From positions 3,968,001 to 4,032,000 of the forward strand of contig NZ_CP024633.1 of the NCBI RefSeq assembly GCF_004924335.1: a DNA stretch of 64,000 bases, written 5' to 3'. The position numbers and the translations under genes were made by a program. The DNA comes from Mycobacteroides salmoniphilum. Lineage in GTDB: Bacteria > Actinomycetota > Actinomycetes > Mycobacteriales > Mycobacteriaceae. The first letter of the stretch is position 1; every line of letters starts with the position of its first letter. Positions 10,386 through 20,666 of the stretch are shown here, one piece after another. Under the pieces are notes generated by a model, which was given only the letters and a program-made list of their open reading frames with translations, was not told the origin of the DNA and did not search any database.

Positions 10386-13264
10386 CAGTTCCTCTGCAGC
10401 ACGGAGCGGACGAGGCGCGGTCCCTTCCACCCGTGCACCGCACCGACCGGCCGGGGAGACACCTGCAGTGGCCACCAGAACCACCGGCCCAGGAGGGCAG
10501 CGATGGCCGGCGTCATGAACGCTCGCACAATCAAGGTGTCGAACAACAGGCCCAAGCCGATCGTGGTTCCCACCTGCCCAAGGGTGAGCAAGTCGCTGAC
10601 GATCATGGAGCCCATGGTGGCCGCGAAGACCAGGCCGGCGGCGGTCACAACCTTGCCGGTACCACCCATCGCTCGGATGATGCCCGTATTGAGGCCGGCG
10701 CCCAACTCCTCTTTCATGCGCGAGACAAGCAGCAGGTTGTAGTCGGACCCCACCGCGAGCAGCACGATGACCGACATGGCCAACACCACCCAGTTGATCT
10801 GGATGCCGCAAATGTGTTGCCAGACAAGAACGGACAGACCGAACGACGCGCCCATCGACAACGCCACGGTTCCGACGATCACCAGGGCCGCGACCAAGCT
10901 CCGCGTCATCAACAACATGATGATGAAGATGAGGCACAGCGCCGCAACACCGGCGATCAAGAGATCGTATTTCGATCCGTCGACCAGCTCACTGACCCCT
11001 GCCGCCGTACCCGCCAGAGAGAGCTTGGCGTGCTCCAGCGGGGTTCCCTTGAGCGCTTCCTCCGCGGCGGTCTTGATCGGCTCCACCCGCGAAATGCCTT
11101 CGGGTGTCGCGGGATCTCCGCGCTGAGATATCAGCATGCGCGTGGACTTGCCGTCGGGCGACATGAAGATCTTCATGACCCGCTTGAAGTCCTTGTTGTT
11201 CAGAACATCCGGCGGCAGATAGAAGGAGTCATCGTTCTTCGACGCGTCGAACGCCTTGCCCATCGCCGTCGAGTTCTCGGTGGATTCATCCATCTGGGCG
11301 AAGATGCCGGACATCGTGCTGTGCATCGTCAGCATCGATTCGCGCGTGCTCTTCATGGTGTCGATCATCACGGGGAACTGCTCGAGCAGCTGCGGCATCA
11401 GCCTGTCCAGCTCGTCAAGATCGCCCACCAGAGTCTGCATCTTGTCGGTCACCTGGTCGACACCGTCGAGCGCATCGAAGATCGACCTGATCGAAAAGCA
11501 GATGGGAATGTCGAAGCAGTGCTTCTCCCAGTAGAAGTAGTTACGGATCGGCCGCCAGAAGTCTTCGAAATTCTCGATGTGGTCCCGCAGCGTGGACATA
11601 TCTTTCTGAAGATCGTGCGTGGTGCTGACCATCCGGTGAGTCGTCGCCACCATCTGTTTCATCAGATCGAACATGCGCTGCATGAGCGCGATGGTCGTTC
11701 CCATGTCATCGGCCTGCTTGAGCATGTCGTCCATGCGCGCGCGCTGGAACGGCAGGCTCAATCGCTGGCTCGCATTCGACATGCTGAGCATGAAGGGCAC
11801 CGACGAGTGCTCGATCTGCGTTCCCTCGGGACGCGTGATGGACTGCACGTTGGCGATGCCGGGTACTGCGAACACCGCCTTGGCCAGCCGGTTCAACACC
11901 AGCAGATCGGCGGAGTTGCGCATATCGTGATTGGCCTCGACCAACAGGATGTCGGGCGTCGACATTTTCGATTCCGGGAAGTGCCGTGAAGCGGCGACGA
12001 GTCCCTGGACCGCGGGGATGTCCTGCGGTATGTACTTCGCGTCGGTATAGCTGGGGTTGTATCCCGGCAGCGTCAAGAGCCCGATGAGCGAGATCGCCAC
12101 CGTCCCGGCGAGAATCGGTCCGGGCCAGCGCACGATCGCGGTGCCCAGCCGCCGCCAGCGGCGCGTCGTCACCTGCCGCTTGGGATCGAACAGCCCGAAG
12201 CGACTACCCGCGGCGATGCAGGCCGGTACCAGGGTGAGCGCCACCGCCACCGCGACCAGGATGCCCACCGCGCCCGGGATGCCCAGCGGCTTGAAGTACG
12301 GCAGCCGGGTGAAGTGCAGACACGCGATCGCACCCGCGATGGTCAGGCCGGATGCCAGGACGACCTTGGCCACCCCGCGGTAGGCGGTGTAGTAAGCGGT
12401 CTGGCGGTCCTCGCCCGCCTGGCGCGCCTCCTGATACCGCCCGGTGAAGAAGATTCCATAGTCCGTACCTGCGGCAATACCCACAGACACCAGCAGGTTG
12501 ACGACGAAGGTGGTCAGACCCACGATCCCGTGCATGCCGAGGAATGCGACGAGTCCTCGCGCAACCTGCAGCTCGATGCCGACGGTGAACAGCAAGATGA
12601 TGACCGTGATGAAGGACCGGTAGAGCAGGAGCAGCATCAGGAAAATCACGCCGACACTCACCAGAGTGATGAGGACGACCGTCCGGTTTCCGCTCTCCGA
12701 CATATCGGAGACGACGGCCGCGGGACCCGTGACATAGGTCTTGACCCCCGGCGGCAGCCCCGGAGTGTTCTTGACGATCTTCTGGACGGCTTCCACGGAT
12801 TCGTTCGCGTCGGCCTGACCAAAGCGTCCGGTGAGATTCAATTGCACATACGCGGCTTTTCCATCAGCACTCTGGGCGGCACCCGCGGTGAGCGAGTCAC
12901 CCCAAAAGTCCTGGATGTGCTGCACATGTTTCGGGTCGTCTTTCAATTGACGGACGACGGCGTCGTAATACTTGTGCGCGTCGTCGCCGAGGGGGTTCTC
13001 ACCCTCGAGCACGATCACCGCGACACTCTCGGAATTGGATTCCTGGAAGACCTTCCCCATCTGCGTCATCGCTTTGACGGAGGGCGCATCCGGTGGGCTG
13101 AGGGAGACCGAATGTTCTCTTTCGACGATCTCCAGTGGCGGCACCTTGACGGTCAGCACGACAGTGATCGCAAGCCAGCCCAGGATAATGAATACCGCAC
13201 CCTTGCGGATAATGGTCGCCATTATCGGCCGGTGTGATTGACCTTTGCCGCCGTCCTCGCTCAT
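10385..13264 (-). CDS. mmpL4a: MmpL4a, RND-family GPL exporter
   Basis: Inner-membrane RND transporter of 959 residues, paralogue of the adjacent MmpL4b. It has [20 protein letters not shown] before the first membrane helix, the [19 protein letters not shown] block in the periplasmic part, [18 protein letters not shown], and [18 protein letters not shown] in the C-terminal membrane bundle. An ATG at 13264 forms an ATGA overlap with the mmpS4 stop, with GAAGG just upstream, so it is preferred to the ATG at 13282. The stop overlaps the mmpL4b start. The frame is complete with no interruption. Confidence 0.95.
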   Translation of the reverse strand: MSEDGGKGQSHRPIMATIIRKGAVFIILGWLAITVVLTVKVPPLEIVEREHSVSLSPPDAPSVKAMTQMGKVFQESNSESVAVIVLEGENPLGDDAHKYYDAVVRQLKDDPKHVQHIQDFWGDSLTAGAAQSADGKAAYVQLNLTGRFGQADANESVEAVQKIVKNTPGLPPGVKTYVTGPAAVVSDMSESGNRTVVLITLVSVGVIFLMLLLLYRSFITVIILLFTVGIELQVARGLVAFLGMHGIVGLTTFVVNLLVSVGIAAGTDYGIFFTGRYQEARQAGEDRQTAYYTAYRGVAKVVLASGLTIAGAIACLHFTRLPYFKPLGIPGAVGILVAVAVALTLVPACIAAGSRFGLFDPKRQVTTRRWRRLGTAIVRWPGPILAGTVAISLIGLLTLPGYNPSYTDAKYIPQDIPAVQGLVAASRHFPESKMSTPDILLVEANHDMRNSADLLVLNRLAKAVFAVPGIANVQSITRPEGTQIEHSSVPFMLSMSNASQRLSLPFQRARMDDMLKQADDMGTTIALMQRMFDLMKQMVATTHRMVSTTHDLQKDMSTLRDHIENFEDFWRPIRNYFYWEKHCFDIPICFSIRSIFDALDGVDQVTDKMQTLVGDLDELDRLMPQLLEQFPVMIDTMKSTRESMLTMHSTMSGIFAQMDESTENSTAMGKAFDASKNDDSFYLPPDVLNNKDFKRVMKIFMSPDGKSTRMLISQRGDPATPEGISRVEPIKTAAEEALKGTPLEHAKLSLAGTAAGVSELVDGSKYDLLIAGVAALCLIFIIMLLMTRSLVAALVIVGTVALSMGASFGLSVLVWQHICGIQINWVVLAMSVIVLLAVGSDYNLLLVSRMKEELGAGLNTGIIRAMGGTGKVVTAAGLVFAATMGSMIVSDLLTLGQVGTTIGLGLLFDTLIVRAFMTPAIAALLGRWFWWPLQVSPRPVGAVHGWKGPRLVRSVLQRN

Positions 13265-13680
13265 GCGGCCTTCAGCAGGCATGAGGTAAAGGCATTGGTC
13301 TGAGTACTCACCTTCTCGGACTTAACCTCATCGTCCACGATGATGCGGCAGCCGATGCTGCGACCATCTCCCTGCGCCATGATGCTTCCCACTGCGGTCG
13401 TCTTCCCGATCTCGAATTTCACCGACCACGGCAATGGGATTTTTTGAATGTACAGCGGATCGCCATTGACATCGAAATAGCTGATATCCGCCACATTTCC
13501 TGGCGATCCAAAAACCTCATACGACATCTTCTTGGGATCAAACGATTTGGCGTCACTGACATTCGTGTCGGCATACGACGGGCGGTTCTCGGAACCGAAT
13601 ACACCGTGGAGCCGTGACACCGTAAATCCACCGACACCAATTACCGCGAGCACCAGCAGCGGAATCCACAGACGCATCAA
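13261..13680 (-). CDS. mmpS4: MmpS4, accessory protein of the GPL exporter
   Basis: Small membrane-anchored partner of the MmpL4 proteins, about 139 residues. The N-terminus [19 protein letters not shown] is the single membrane helix. The rest ([21 protein letters not shown]...) is the conserved MmpS periplasmic beta-sandwich, with two cysteines near the C-terminus. Start choice is uncertain: TTG at 13680 and ATG at 13677 have no ribosome site at normal distance. AGGAGGG at 13698-13704 stands 5 bases before an in-frame ATT at 13692, which would add ILRL at the N-terminus. First gene of an mmpS4-mmpL4a-mmpL4b operon. Confidence 0.93.
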   Translation of the reverse strand: MMRLWIPLLVLAVIGVGGFTVSRLHGVFGSENRPSYADTNVSDAKSFDPKKMSYEVFGSPGNVADISYFDVNGDPLYIQKIPLPWSVKFEIGKTTAVGSIMAQGDGRSIGCRIIVDDEVKSEKVSTQTNAFTSCLLKAA

Positions 13681-13692
13681 AAGCCGAAGAAT

Positions 13693-14215
13693 CGTAACCC
13701 TCCTCGTCTATCGCCGCATCCGGCACCATGCTCGGACATGCCCATCCCAAATTGCAAAACGCGGAACACCTCAGCGGTGCTCCCCGGCCGTTAAAGATTA
13801 GACCATGCATGAGAGTCGCGTATGTACCCGTTGCACACCCGATATGGAATGAGTAGCACGCTATGTGGGATACATGCGTGTACAGATTTACTGCATGGCA
13901 TCTTGGGCAACTCCAGTGACCCGATTTACCATTCCGCACAAATGAGTGAACAGATGGCTAATCAGCAGCTGGAGCCCCTCTTTGTGACCTCAGCGCCCAA
14001 CCGCCAACCACAGTGGTGTCGGTCATAGCGAGAAGCAGCTCAGCTGGCCATGTTCGCCGGTGGCCTCCGCCGCGGTACATCCAGAAAGCAAACCAGCTTG
14101 ATTGCTCGGTGACATTCGGCCTCCACTTCCCCCGCCGCGGACCGGAGCCTGGATGGATCCGCATTTTTGCCAAGACTGCGAAGTTGGAGTTCGCAAGGCG
14201 CGTAGGCTGGTCAGC
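13693..14215. other. Divergent intergenic region between mmpS4 and ramB-like gene
   Basis: About 520 bases with no supported gene. It should hold the promoter of the mmpS4-mmpL4a-mmpL4b operon and that of the RamB-type regulator. It is noticeably richer in A and T than the coding sequence on either side. Apart from the AGGAGGG ribosome site of mmpS4 at 13698-13704 I could not identify a clear promoter, operator or terminator. Confidence 0.5.
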
Positions 14216-15646
14216 GTGTCCAAAACGTATGTTGGAGGGCGCCTTCGTCAACTCCGGAGCGAACGCGGGTTCAGTCAAGCCGCGCTCGCCCAGATGCTGG
14301 AGATCTCCCCGAGCTATCTGAACCAGATCGAGCATGACGTTCGACCACTTACCGTCGCGGTATTGCTGCGTATCACCGAGGTGTTCGGTGTCGACGCGAC
14401 GTTTTTCTCGTCCCAGGACGACAGCCGCCTCATCGCCGAGCTGCGCGAAGTGGTGCAGGACAAGGACCTGGACATCGACGTCGATCCCGCGGAGATCGCC
14501 GATGTGGTCGCCGGGCATCCCGCGTTGGCCCGTGCCATGGTCAACCTGCATCGGCGCTACCGGATCACCACTACGCAGTTGGCGGCGGCCACCGAAGACC
14601 GCTACACCGACGGCAGCGGCAGTGGTTCGATCACCATGCCCCATGAAGAAGTACGTGACTACTTCTATCAGCGGCACAACTATCTCCATGAGCTCGACAC
14701 CGCCGCCGAAGACCTGACGGTTCGGATGCGCATGCACCGGGCGGACCTGGCCAGGGAGATCGCCGACCGGCTCACCGAGGTGCATGGCGTGCACATCGCC
14801 CGGCGCATCGATCTCGGTGAGAGCGTCCTGCACAAGTACGACCCCGGAGCCAAGACACTCGAGATCAGCAATCACCTCTCCGGCGGCCAACAGGTTTTCA
14901 AGCTGGCCACCGAGCTGGCCTATCTGGAGTACGGCGACCTCATCGACACCATGGTCGACGACGGCAAGTTCACCTCGGAGGAATCACAGAAGCTGGCGCG
15001 CCTGGGCCTGGCCAACTACTTCGCCGCTGCCACGGTCCTTCCCTACCGTCAGTTCCACGGGGTGGCCGAGGATTTCCAGTACGACATCGAACGGCTTTCC
15101 GCGTTCTACTCGGTGAGCTACGAGACCATCTGTCACCGGCTGTCCACCCTGCAGCGCCCCTCGATGCGTGGGGTCCCGTTCTCGTTCGTGCGGGTTGATC
15201 GTGCCGGAAACATGTCCAAACGTCAGTCGGCGACCGGTTTCCATTTCTCCTCCAGCGGTGGCACCTGCCCGCTGTGGAACGTCTACGAGACCTTCGGCAA
15301 CCCGGGCAAGATCTTGGTCCAGGTGGCGCAGATGCCCGACGGGCGCAACTACCTGTGGGTGGCGCGCACCGTCGAACGGCGCGCGTCACGGTACGGCCAA
15401 CCAGGTAAGACGTTCGCGATCGGACTGGGTTGCGAGTTACGGCACGCGCACCGCCTCGTCTATTCGGAGGGTTTGGATCTGTCCTCCGAAGGTGCGACCA
15501 CGCCCATCGGCGTGGGTTGTCGTGTATGCGAGCGCGACAACTGCCCCCAGCGCGCCTTCCCGGCACTCGGGCGGGCACTGGATCTTGACGAGCATCGCAG
15601 TACGGTGTCGCCATACCTTGTTCAGCAAGAAGGAGCCCGACAGTGA
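14216..15646 (+). CDS. ramB: RamB-type XRE/ScfR transcriptional regulator
   Basis: Transcription factor of 476 residues, the length of M. tuberculosis RamB (Rv0465c), which controls acetate/glyoxylate genes. An N-terminal XRE helix-turn-helix covers about residues 5-60 (GRLRQLRSERGFSQAALAQM, then SPSYLNQIEHDVRPL). The middle has the IrrE-like segment GGQQVFKLATELAYLEYGD. The C-terminal short-chain fatty-acyl regulator domain contains the cysteine cluster CRVCERDNCPQRAFP. The GTG at 14216 (MSKTYVGGRL) is chosen because it is the family start; the frame is open further upstream. Its stop overlaps the next gene start as GTGA, so the two are co-transcribed. Rv0465c and Rv0464c are likewise adjacent. 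Confidence 0.88.
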   Translation: MSKTYVGGRLRQLRSERGFSQAALAQMLEISPSYLNQIEHDVRPLTVAVLLRITEVFGVDATFFSSQDDSRLIAELREVVQDKDLDIDVDPAEIADVVAGHPALARAMVNLHRRYRITTTQLAAATEDRYTDGSGSGSITMPHEEVRDYFYQRHNYLHELDTAAEDLTVRMRMHRADLAREIADRLTEVHGVHIARRIDLGESVLHKYDPGAKTLEISNHLSGGQQVFKLATELAYLEYGDLIDTMVDDGKFTSEESQKLARLGLANYFAAATVLPYRQFHGVAEDFQYDIERLSAFYSVSYETICHRLSTLQRPSMRGVPFSFVRVDRAGNMSKRQSATGFHFSSSGGTCPLWNVYETFGNPGKILVQVAQMPDGRNYLWVARTVERRASRYGQPGKTFAIGLGCELRHAHRLVYSEGLDLSSEGATTPIGVGCRVCERDNCPQRAFPALGRALDLDEHRSTVSPYLVQQEGARQ

Positions 15647-16209
15647 GTGATGAGCCGCTTGCGCGAAGAGCAGACCGTGCCGATGGCCGTATCCCATCAG
15701 GTGGTCTGCGTGAGCTCGGACCGGTCAACTGGGTGATTGCCAAGGGCATGGCACGCGCGATCAGCGTGCCGGAGATGCACCTGGCGACCACGCTCGGGCA
15801 GACGGGCGTCCGATTCTGGCCGTGGCTGGCATACTCCGGTGCGATTCTGCGCGGCACCAAACTCTCTGCCCGCGATACCGAAGTGGTCATCCTGCGCGTG
15901 GCCCACGTACGCCAATGCGAATACGAACTACAGCACCACACCCGCATCGCCAAGAGCGCCGGTATCGATCCCGCGTATCAGGAGCGGATCTTCACCGGGG
16001 CCGGCGCCGAGGGACTCTCCGACAAGGAACGCGCACTCATCACCGGTGTTGACGAGATCCTCACCACCAGAACACTTTCCGATGCAGCGTGGGAGGGACT
16101 TTCGAAGTTCCTGGACCGCCGTCAGCTCATCGGCTTTTGCCTGCTCGTCACGCAATACGACGGCCTCGCCGCCACCATGTCGTCGTTGCGCATCCCGCTG
16201 GACCACTGA
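15643..16209 (+). CDS. Carboxymuconolactone decarboxylase-like (AhpD-like) protein
   Basis: A 188-residue AhpD-like protein resembling M. tuberculosis Rv0464c. The helical core includes SARDTEVVILRVAHVRQCEYELQHH. In redox-active members this region has a CxxC pair; here only one Cys with E-Y-E-L is present, so peroxidase-type activity is doubtful. The GTG at 15643 overlaps the ramB stop (GTGA), with AAGGAG 8 bases upstream. The first 13 residues (MSDEPLARRADRA) are encoded by an inverted partial copy of a dispersed repeat, and the conserved part begins at IPSGGLRELGPVNW. True substrate unknown. Confidence 0.82.
   Translation: MSDEPLARRADRADGRIPSGGLRELGPVNWVIAKGMARAISVPEMHLATTLGQTGVRFWPWLAYSGAILRGTKLSARDTEVVILRVAHVRQCEYELQHHTRIAKSAGIDPAYQERIFTGAGAEGLSDKERALITGVDEILTTRTLSDAAWEGLSKFLDRRQLIGFCLLVTQYDGLAATMSSLRIPLDH
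15649..15668 (-). repeat. Partial inverted copy of the DGLRASGSS start-codon repeat
   Basis: The 20-base core GATGAGCCGCTTGCGCGAAG is the reverse complement of the repeats at 21853-21918 and matches the plus-strand reading of the copy at 58865-58897. It lies 6 bases after the first base of the GTG start of the decarboxylase-like gene and encodes DEPLARR there. Beyond this core the sequence diverges from the consensus. Confidence 0.75.
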
Positions 16210-16226
16210 CGTACCCGCGGTGTGCG

Positions 16227-17216
<990 letters not shown>

Positions 17217-17217
17217 G

Positions 17218-17637
17218 TCAACCCTTCTTCTGTCCCACTGCGGCAGTCGGGGCGCCATTGACCGACTCGGTGTAATACGCAACCTTGAAATCGACAACCT
17301 TGAGATCTTCGGTGAGCCGCTCCATGGCGGCCATAATTCGCACACGCTGCGCGAACAGCAGCTCCAGGCGCTCGGCATGGGTCTCCTCGCCGCCCTCCAA
17401 CAGCTCGATGAACCGCCGCATATCGCGCACCGGCATGCCCGTGCGACGCAACCGCAGCATCAGCTGGACACGCTCGATATCGTCGTCACTGAATCGGCGG
17501 CGACCACCACCGTCTCGCGGTACCCGGGGGAACAAACCCTCGCGCTCGAACCAGCGCAGCGCGTCGATCGACAGCCCAGTCCGTTGGGCAACGTGCGAGA
17601 TGGGAAACCCTCCACGCTGCGGTTCACTTGTGCTCAC
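17218..17637 (-). CDS. MerR-family transcriptional regulator
   Basis: Regulator of 139 residues. The winged-helix N-terminus reads FPISHVAQRTGLSIDALRWFEREGLFPRVPRD followed by GGRRRFSDDDIERV, the MerR signature. A coiled dimerization helix follows (about residues 75-115). No Cys is present, so it is not a metal- or Fe-S-sensing member of the classical type. GTG at 17637 is the start. It lies where transcription should begin from the promoter at 17644-17674, so the mRNA is probably leaderless. It precedes and is co-transcribed with the aldo/keto reductase gene, its likely target. Confidence 0.9.
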   Translation of the reverse strand: MSTSEPQRGGFPISHVAQRTGLSIDALRWFEREGLFPRVPRDGGGRRRFSDDDIERVQLMLRLRRTGMPVRDMRRFIELLEGGEETHAERLELLFAQRVRIMAAMERLTEDLKVVDFKVAYYTESVNGAPTAAVGQKKG

Positions 17638-17643
17638 AGAGCC

Positions 17644-17674
17644 ACGGTAGAACCTGGAGTCGACTCCAGGTCAA
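17644..17674 (-). promoter_or_regulatory. MerR-type promoter with 20-bp palindromic operator
   Basis: On the minus strand TTGACC (-35, complement of 17669-17674) and TACCGT (-10, complement of 17644-17649) are separated by 19 bp, the long spacer typical of MerR-activated promoters. The spacer contains the perfect palindrome ACCTGGAGTCGACTCCAGGT (17652-17671). The predicted transcription start, about 7 bases after the -10, falls on the GTG of the merR gene. Confidence 0.85.
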
Positions 17675-17868
17675 GTGGGAGATACGCGCAGGGCGAGCCC
17701 TAAGTCATCGCAGGTACCGGCCGCGGCGTCGCAGGTGCCGTTGACACGTTCTTGATGCGACCTCACCATCGGAATATGCGCTTGGCCCCGGACTGTAGGT
17801 AGGCGTGCAATTTCGTTTGCGCGCTGCCTGTTTCAGTCCATTTTCCGCCAAGCGAAGGTATTTCCCGC

Positions 17869-19410
17869 ATGTCCGCTCCCGCTCACCAGCTCACCGTCAA
17901 CGGCAGATCCCTTCAGAACAGCGAGTCCCACGGACTCGAGCGCGACGCCGTCGGCTCCTGGGGAGTCTTCGCTCAGGGATTGGCGGCCGCAGCGCCCAGT
18001 GTCGCGGTCGCGACGGTGCCGTTTTCCCTGTTCGTGGCGGCCGGTAAGGGCGCGGCCTGGGCGGCGGTGATCGGCCTGGTGGCGGTGATCCTGATCGCCA
18101 CCACCATCAGCTTCCAAGCCAAAAGGACGGTGTCCTCGGGCTCACTCGGGACATACGCCGGCAACGGACTGGGCCCCGGTGCGGCGTATGCCGCCGGTTT
18201 CAGCCTGCTCATCGGGTACATCACCTTCGCCACCACGGGGACTCTTGGCGGCGTGCTGTACTTCGAATCCTTCCTCGACGCGATCGGAATCCACTCGGAG
18301 ACAACCGCGTTCAAACTCGCGCTGGTGGCAGTGGTCGTCGCGGTCGCCGTCTATCTGCCCTACCGCGGCGTGTCCATCTCGGCCAAGTATGAGCTCGTCT
18401 TCGAAATCATTGCCACCACACTTATTCTCATCATCATTGTGGCCTCGTATGTCAGCTACGGCTGGCGCATCGACACCGAGCAGTGGGCGCTGTCCAACCT
18501 CGGCAACAGCACCACCTTCATCGCGGCGGTGACCGCCGTCGGCGCGTACGCCGGGTTCGAGAGCGTCGCATCCCTGGGCGCAGAATCGCGGGACGCACAC
18601 CGCACCATCGCCCGCTCATTGCTACGCGTCGTACTGATCATCGGCGTGCTGTACATCCTGGCCACCTACCCGCAGATCCTGCAGTTCCGGAACATCGACG
18701 GCGACAGCGCGATACTGCCTCAGGTCGCCACGAATTCCGATGTGGCATGGGCGATCTACCCGATAAGCCTGGCGGTGGCCATCGCGTTCGTCGTGTTCGT
18801 CACCGCAGTCATCAACTCGGCGGCGCGGGGGCTCTTCACCCTCGCCCACGAAGGAGCACTCCCGGCGACCCTCGCGCGAGTGCACCCTGTCTACAAGACC
18901 CCCGTCGCCGGCATCTTTCTCATCGGAATCATCGCGGTGGCCTTTTCCGTGACCGCCACGCTCAGCTCGGTGGGCCGCTTGGTGTTCGATGTGTACGGAA
19001 ACTACGTGGCCAACTGGGGCTTCCTCACCAGTTACCTGCTCGTGGTGGTGGCCACCCCAATCTGGCTGTACCGCATCAAGGCACTTACCCCGGCCCGGCT
19101 CGCGGTATCGGCCGCAGCCACCCTGGCCATCGGGTACGTGATCTTCAGCAATTTCTATCCGGTGCCCACGTTCCCGTTCAACATCCTGCCACTCATCTTC
19201 GGTGCGATCCTGCTCGCCGGACTGTTGCGCTACTGGTATCTGCGGGCGCGACGGCCAGACGTCGCCGCCCGGATCGGCTCTATCCAAACGCTTTCCGAAT
19301 CCGAGAAGCAGCGGTTGGCAGACCTCGGCATCCTTGAGGTACTCCACGAGGAACCGGCCGCCGAACCCGAGCCCGCCACGCCCAGTGATTCAGGAGTTCT
19401 CGTCAGATGA
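17869..19410 (+). CDS. APC-superfamily amino acid/amine permease
   Basis: Integral membrane transporter of 513 residues with about 12 hydrophobic segments. The first contains GSWGVFAQGLAAAAPSVAVA, the APC substrate-site glycine-rich region, and SSGSLGTYAGNGLGPGAAY follows. The C-terminal 60 residues are cytoplasmic and acidic (EPAAEPEPATPSDSG). The likely substrate is an amino acid or amine. The ATG at 17869 starts the family-conserved N-terminus. Its stop overlaps the next ATG (ATGA at 19407-19410), placing it first in a run of four genes with a DszC-like protein, an Eis-like acetyltransferase and a flavin monooxygenase. That context suggests uptake of the compound they modify. Confidence 0.88.
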   Translation: MSAPAHQLTVNGRSLQNSESHGLERDAVGSWGVFAQGLAAAAPSVAVATVPFSLFVAAGKGAAWAAVIGLVAVILIATTISFQAKRTVSSGSLGTYAGNGLGPGAAYAAGFSLLIGYITFATTGTLGGVLYFESFLDAIGIHSETTAFKLALVAVVVAVAVYLPYRGVSISAKYELVFEIIATTLILIIIVASYVSYGWRIDTEQWALSNLGNSTTFIAAVTAVGAYAGFESVASLGAESRDAHRTIARSLLRVVLIIGVLYILATYPQILQFRNIDGDSAILPQVATNSDVAWAIYPISLAVAIAFVVFVTAVINSAARGLFTLAHEGALPATLARVHPVYKTPVAGIFLIGIIAVAFSVTATLSSVGRLVFDVYGNYVANWGFLTSYLLVVVATPIWLYRIKALTPARLAVSAAATLAIGYVIFSNFYPVPTFPFNILPLIFGAILLAGLLRYWYLRARRPDVAARIGSIQTLSESEKQRLADLGILEVLHEEPAAEPEPATPSDSGVLVR

Positions 19411-20666
19411 CTGCCGCCACCACGTCACCAGTCCTTGCCTACCAAGGGGCCAGCGATACCGACTTCGCCGCGTGGACGCGGATCGCCGAGCGTGTCGCCA
19501 ACGAGCTGGCGGCCACCACACTGGAACGAGACCGCGCCAACCAAAATCCCGTCGCCGAGATCGCGCTGCTACGCGAGCACGGCCTGCTGTCCTTCGCCAC
19601 CGCCCGCGAATTCGGTGGCGCCGGAGGAAGTCTGACCCAGGCGCTACAGCTCAGCCGGATCATCGCGGCCGCCGACGGCTCCATCGGTCAACTGCTTGCC
19701 TACCACTTCTCCAACGGCGTATGGACGCACATTCTCGGGTCGCCGGCTCAGCGCGAGCACATCGCGCGCGGTGTGGGCGAGCAGGGCTGGTTCCAGGGCA
19801 GTGTCAGCAATCCACGTGACCCGGGCATCACGGTGACCCGGACAGACGAGGGCTATCGGGTCAACGGCACGCGGACATTCGCCACCGGGGTCGCGGTCGC
19901 CGACCTGATCACCGTGCTGCTCTACGAAGAGGAGCCGATCAATGCGATCATCCCCCGTGACCGAGAAGGCCTGCGGTTCAACGACGATTGGGACAACCTC
20001 GGACAACGGCTTACCGCAAGCGGCAGTGTCGAATTCGACAATGTGCTGCTCCGCCATGACGAGGTACTCACCGGCCTTGTCGAGTACGGTGACGACCGCG
20101 AGTATCGGGATGGGCTGCGGGCGTTGTTCAGCCAGCTGATCTTCGTACACCTGTACCTCGGGATCGCCGAGGGCGCACTCGCCGCCGGCGTCACCTACGT
20201 CAGAGACAAGGGCCGTCCGTGGCCCGAGGCGCACTCCACGGAGGTGACCGAGGATCCGTACCACCAGCAGCTGCTAGGGCGCCTGTCGGCCGGTATCGCC
20301 GCGGGAATCGCCCTCGGCGACGCGGTGACCAAGGAGTTCGAACAGATCCTGGCAGCCGATCGAGGGCTCACCGCGGCTCAGTGGGGCGCGGTGGCCATCC
20401 GGGTGGATCAGGCCAAGTCCGTCGCCACCGAGGTGTCCTTGGATGTGACACACAACATCTTCCAGGCCACCGGCGCTCGGTCGACAGCCAATTCGGTTGG
20501 ACTGGATATTTATTGGCGCAACGCACGCACACACACCACCCACGATCCGCTGCCCTACCGCCAGCGTGAGATCGGGCGGTACCTGTTGACCGATGAGTGG
20601 CCGTCACCACGCAGCCTCACGGGCCTTGGGCGCCTCGCCGCTACAACACAGGGCAAGGGATCGTGA
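19407..20666 (+). CDS. Acyl-CoA dehydrogenase-like flavoprotein (DszC/SfnB type)
   Basis: A 419-residue flavoprotein of the acyl-CoA dehydrogenase fold, in the subgroup of FMN-dependent monooxygenases such as DszC and SfnB used for sulfur or nitrogen compounds. Helical N-domain with EFGGAGGSLTQALQL, middle beta domain with GWFQGSVSNPRDPG and NGTRTFATGVAVAD, and C-terminal helices with ATGARSTANSVGLDIYWRNART, the ACAD dimer/active-site segment. No catalytic Glu is obvious, consistent with monooxygenase rather than dehydrogenase chemistry (inference). Start ATG overlaps the permease stop (ATGA); stop overlaps the eis-like start (GTGA). A partner flavin reductase is not visible nearby. Confidence 0.85.
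   Translation: MTAATTSPVLAYQGASDTDFAAWTRIAERVANELAATTLERDRANQNPVAEIALLREHGLLSFATAREFGGAGGSLTQALQLSRIIAAADGSIGQLLAYHFSNGVWTHILGSPAQREHIARGVGEQGWFQGSVSNPRDPGITVTRTDEGYRVNGTRTFATGVAVADLITVLLYEEEPINAIIPRDREGLRFNDDWDNLGQRLTASGSVEFDNVLLRHDEVLTGLVEYGDDREYRDGLRALFSQLIFVHLYLGIAEGALAAGVTYVRDKGRPWPEAHSTEVTEDPYHQQLLGRLSAGIAAGIALGDAVTKEFEQILAADRGLTAAQWGAVAIRVDQAKSVATEVSLDVTHNIFQATGARSTANSVGLDIYWRNARTHTTHDPLPYRQREIGRYLLTDEWPSPRSLTGLGRLAATTQGKGS

Noticed and set aside
10386..10937. N-terminal extension of mmpL4b
   Set aside because: It lies inside mmpL4a in another frame. The overlap TGATG at 10383-10387 and AGAGGA identify the true start.
10358..11989. Plus-strand open frame of 543 codons opposite mmpL4a
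   Set aside because: Shadow of high-GC coding on the minus strand. The composition (His, Arg, Gln, Asp rich) is typical of antisense frames.
14970..15953. Minus-strand frame over ramB and the decarboxylase-like gene
   Set aside because: Antisense to two recognised genes, low-complexity Arg/Ser-rich, no ribosome site.
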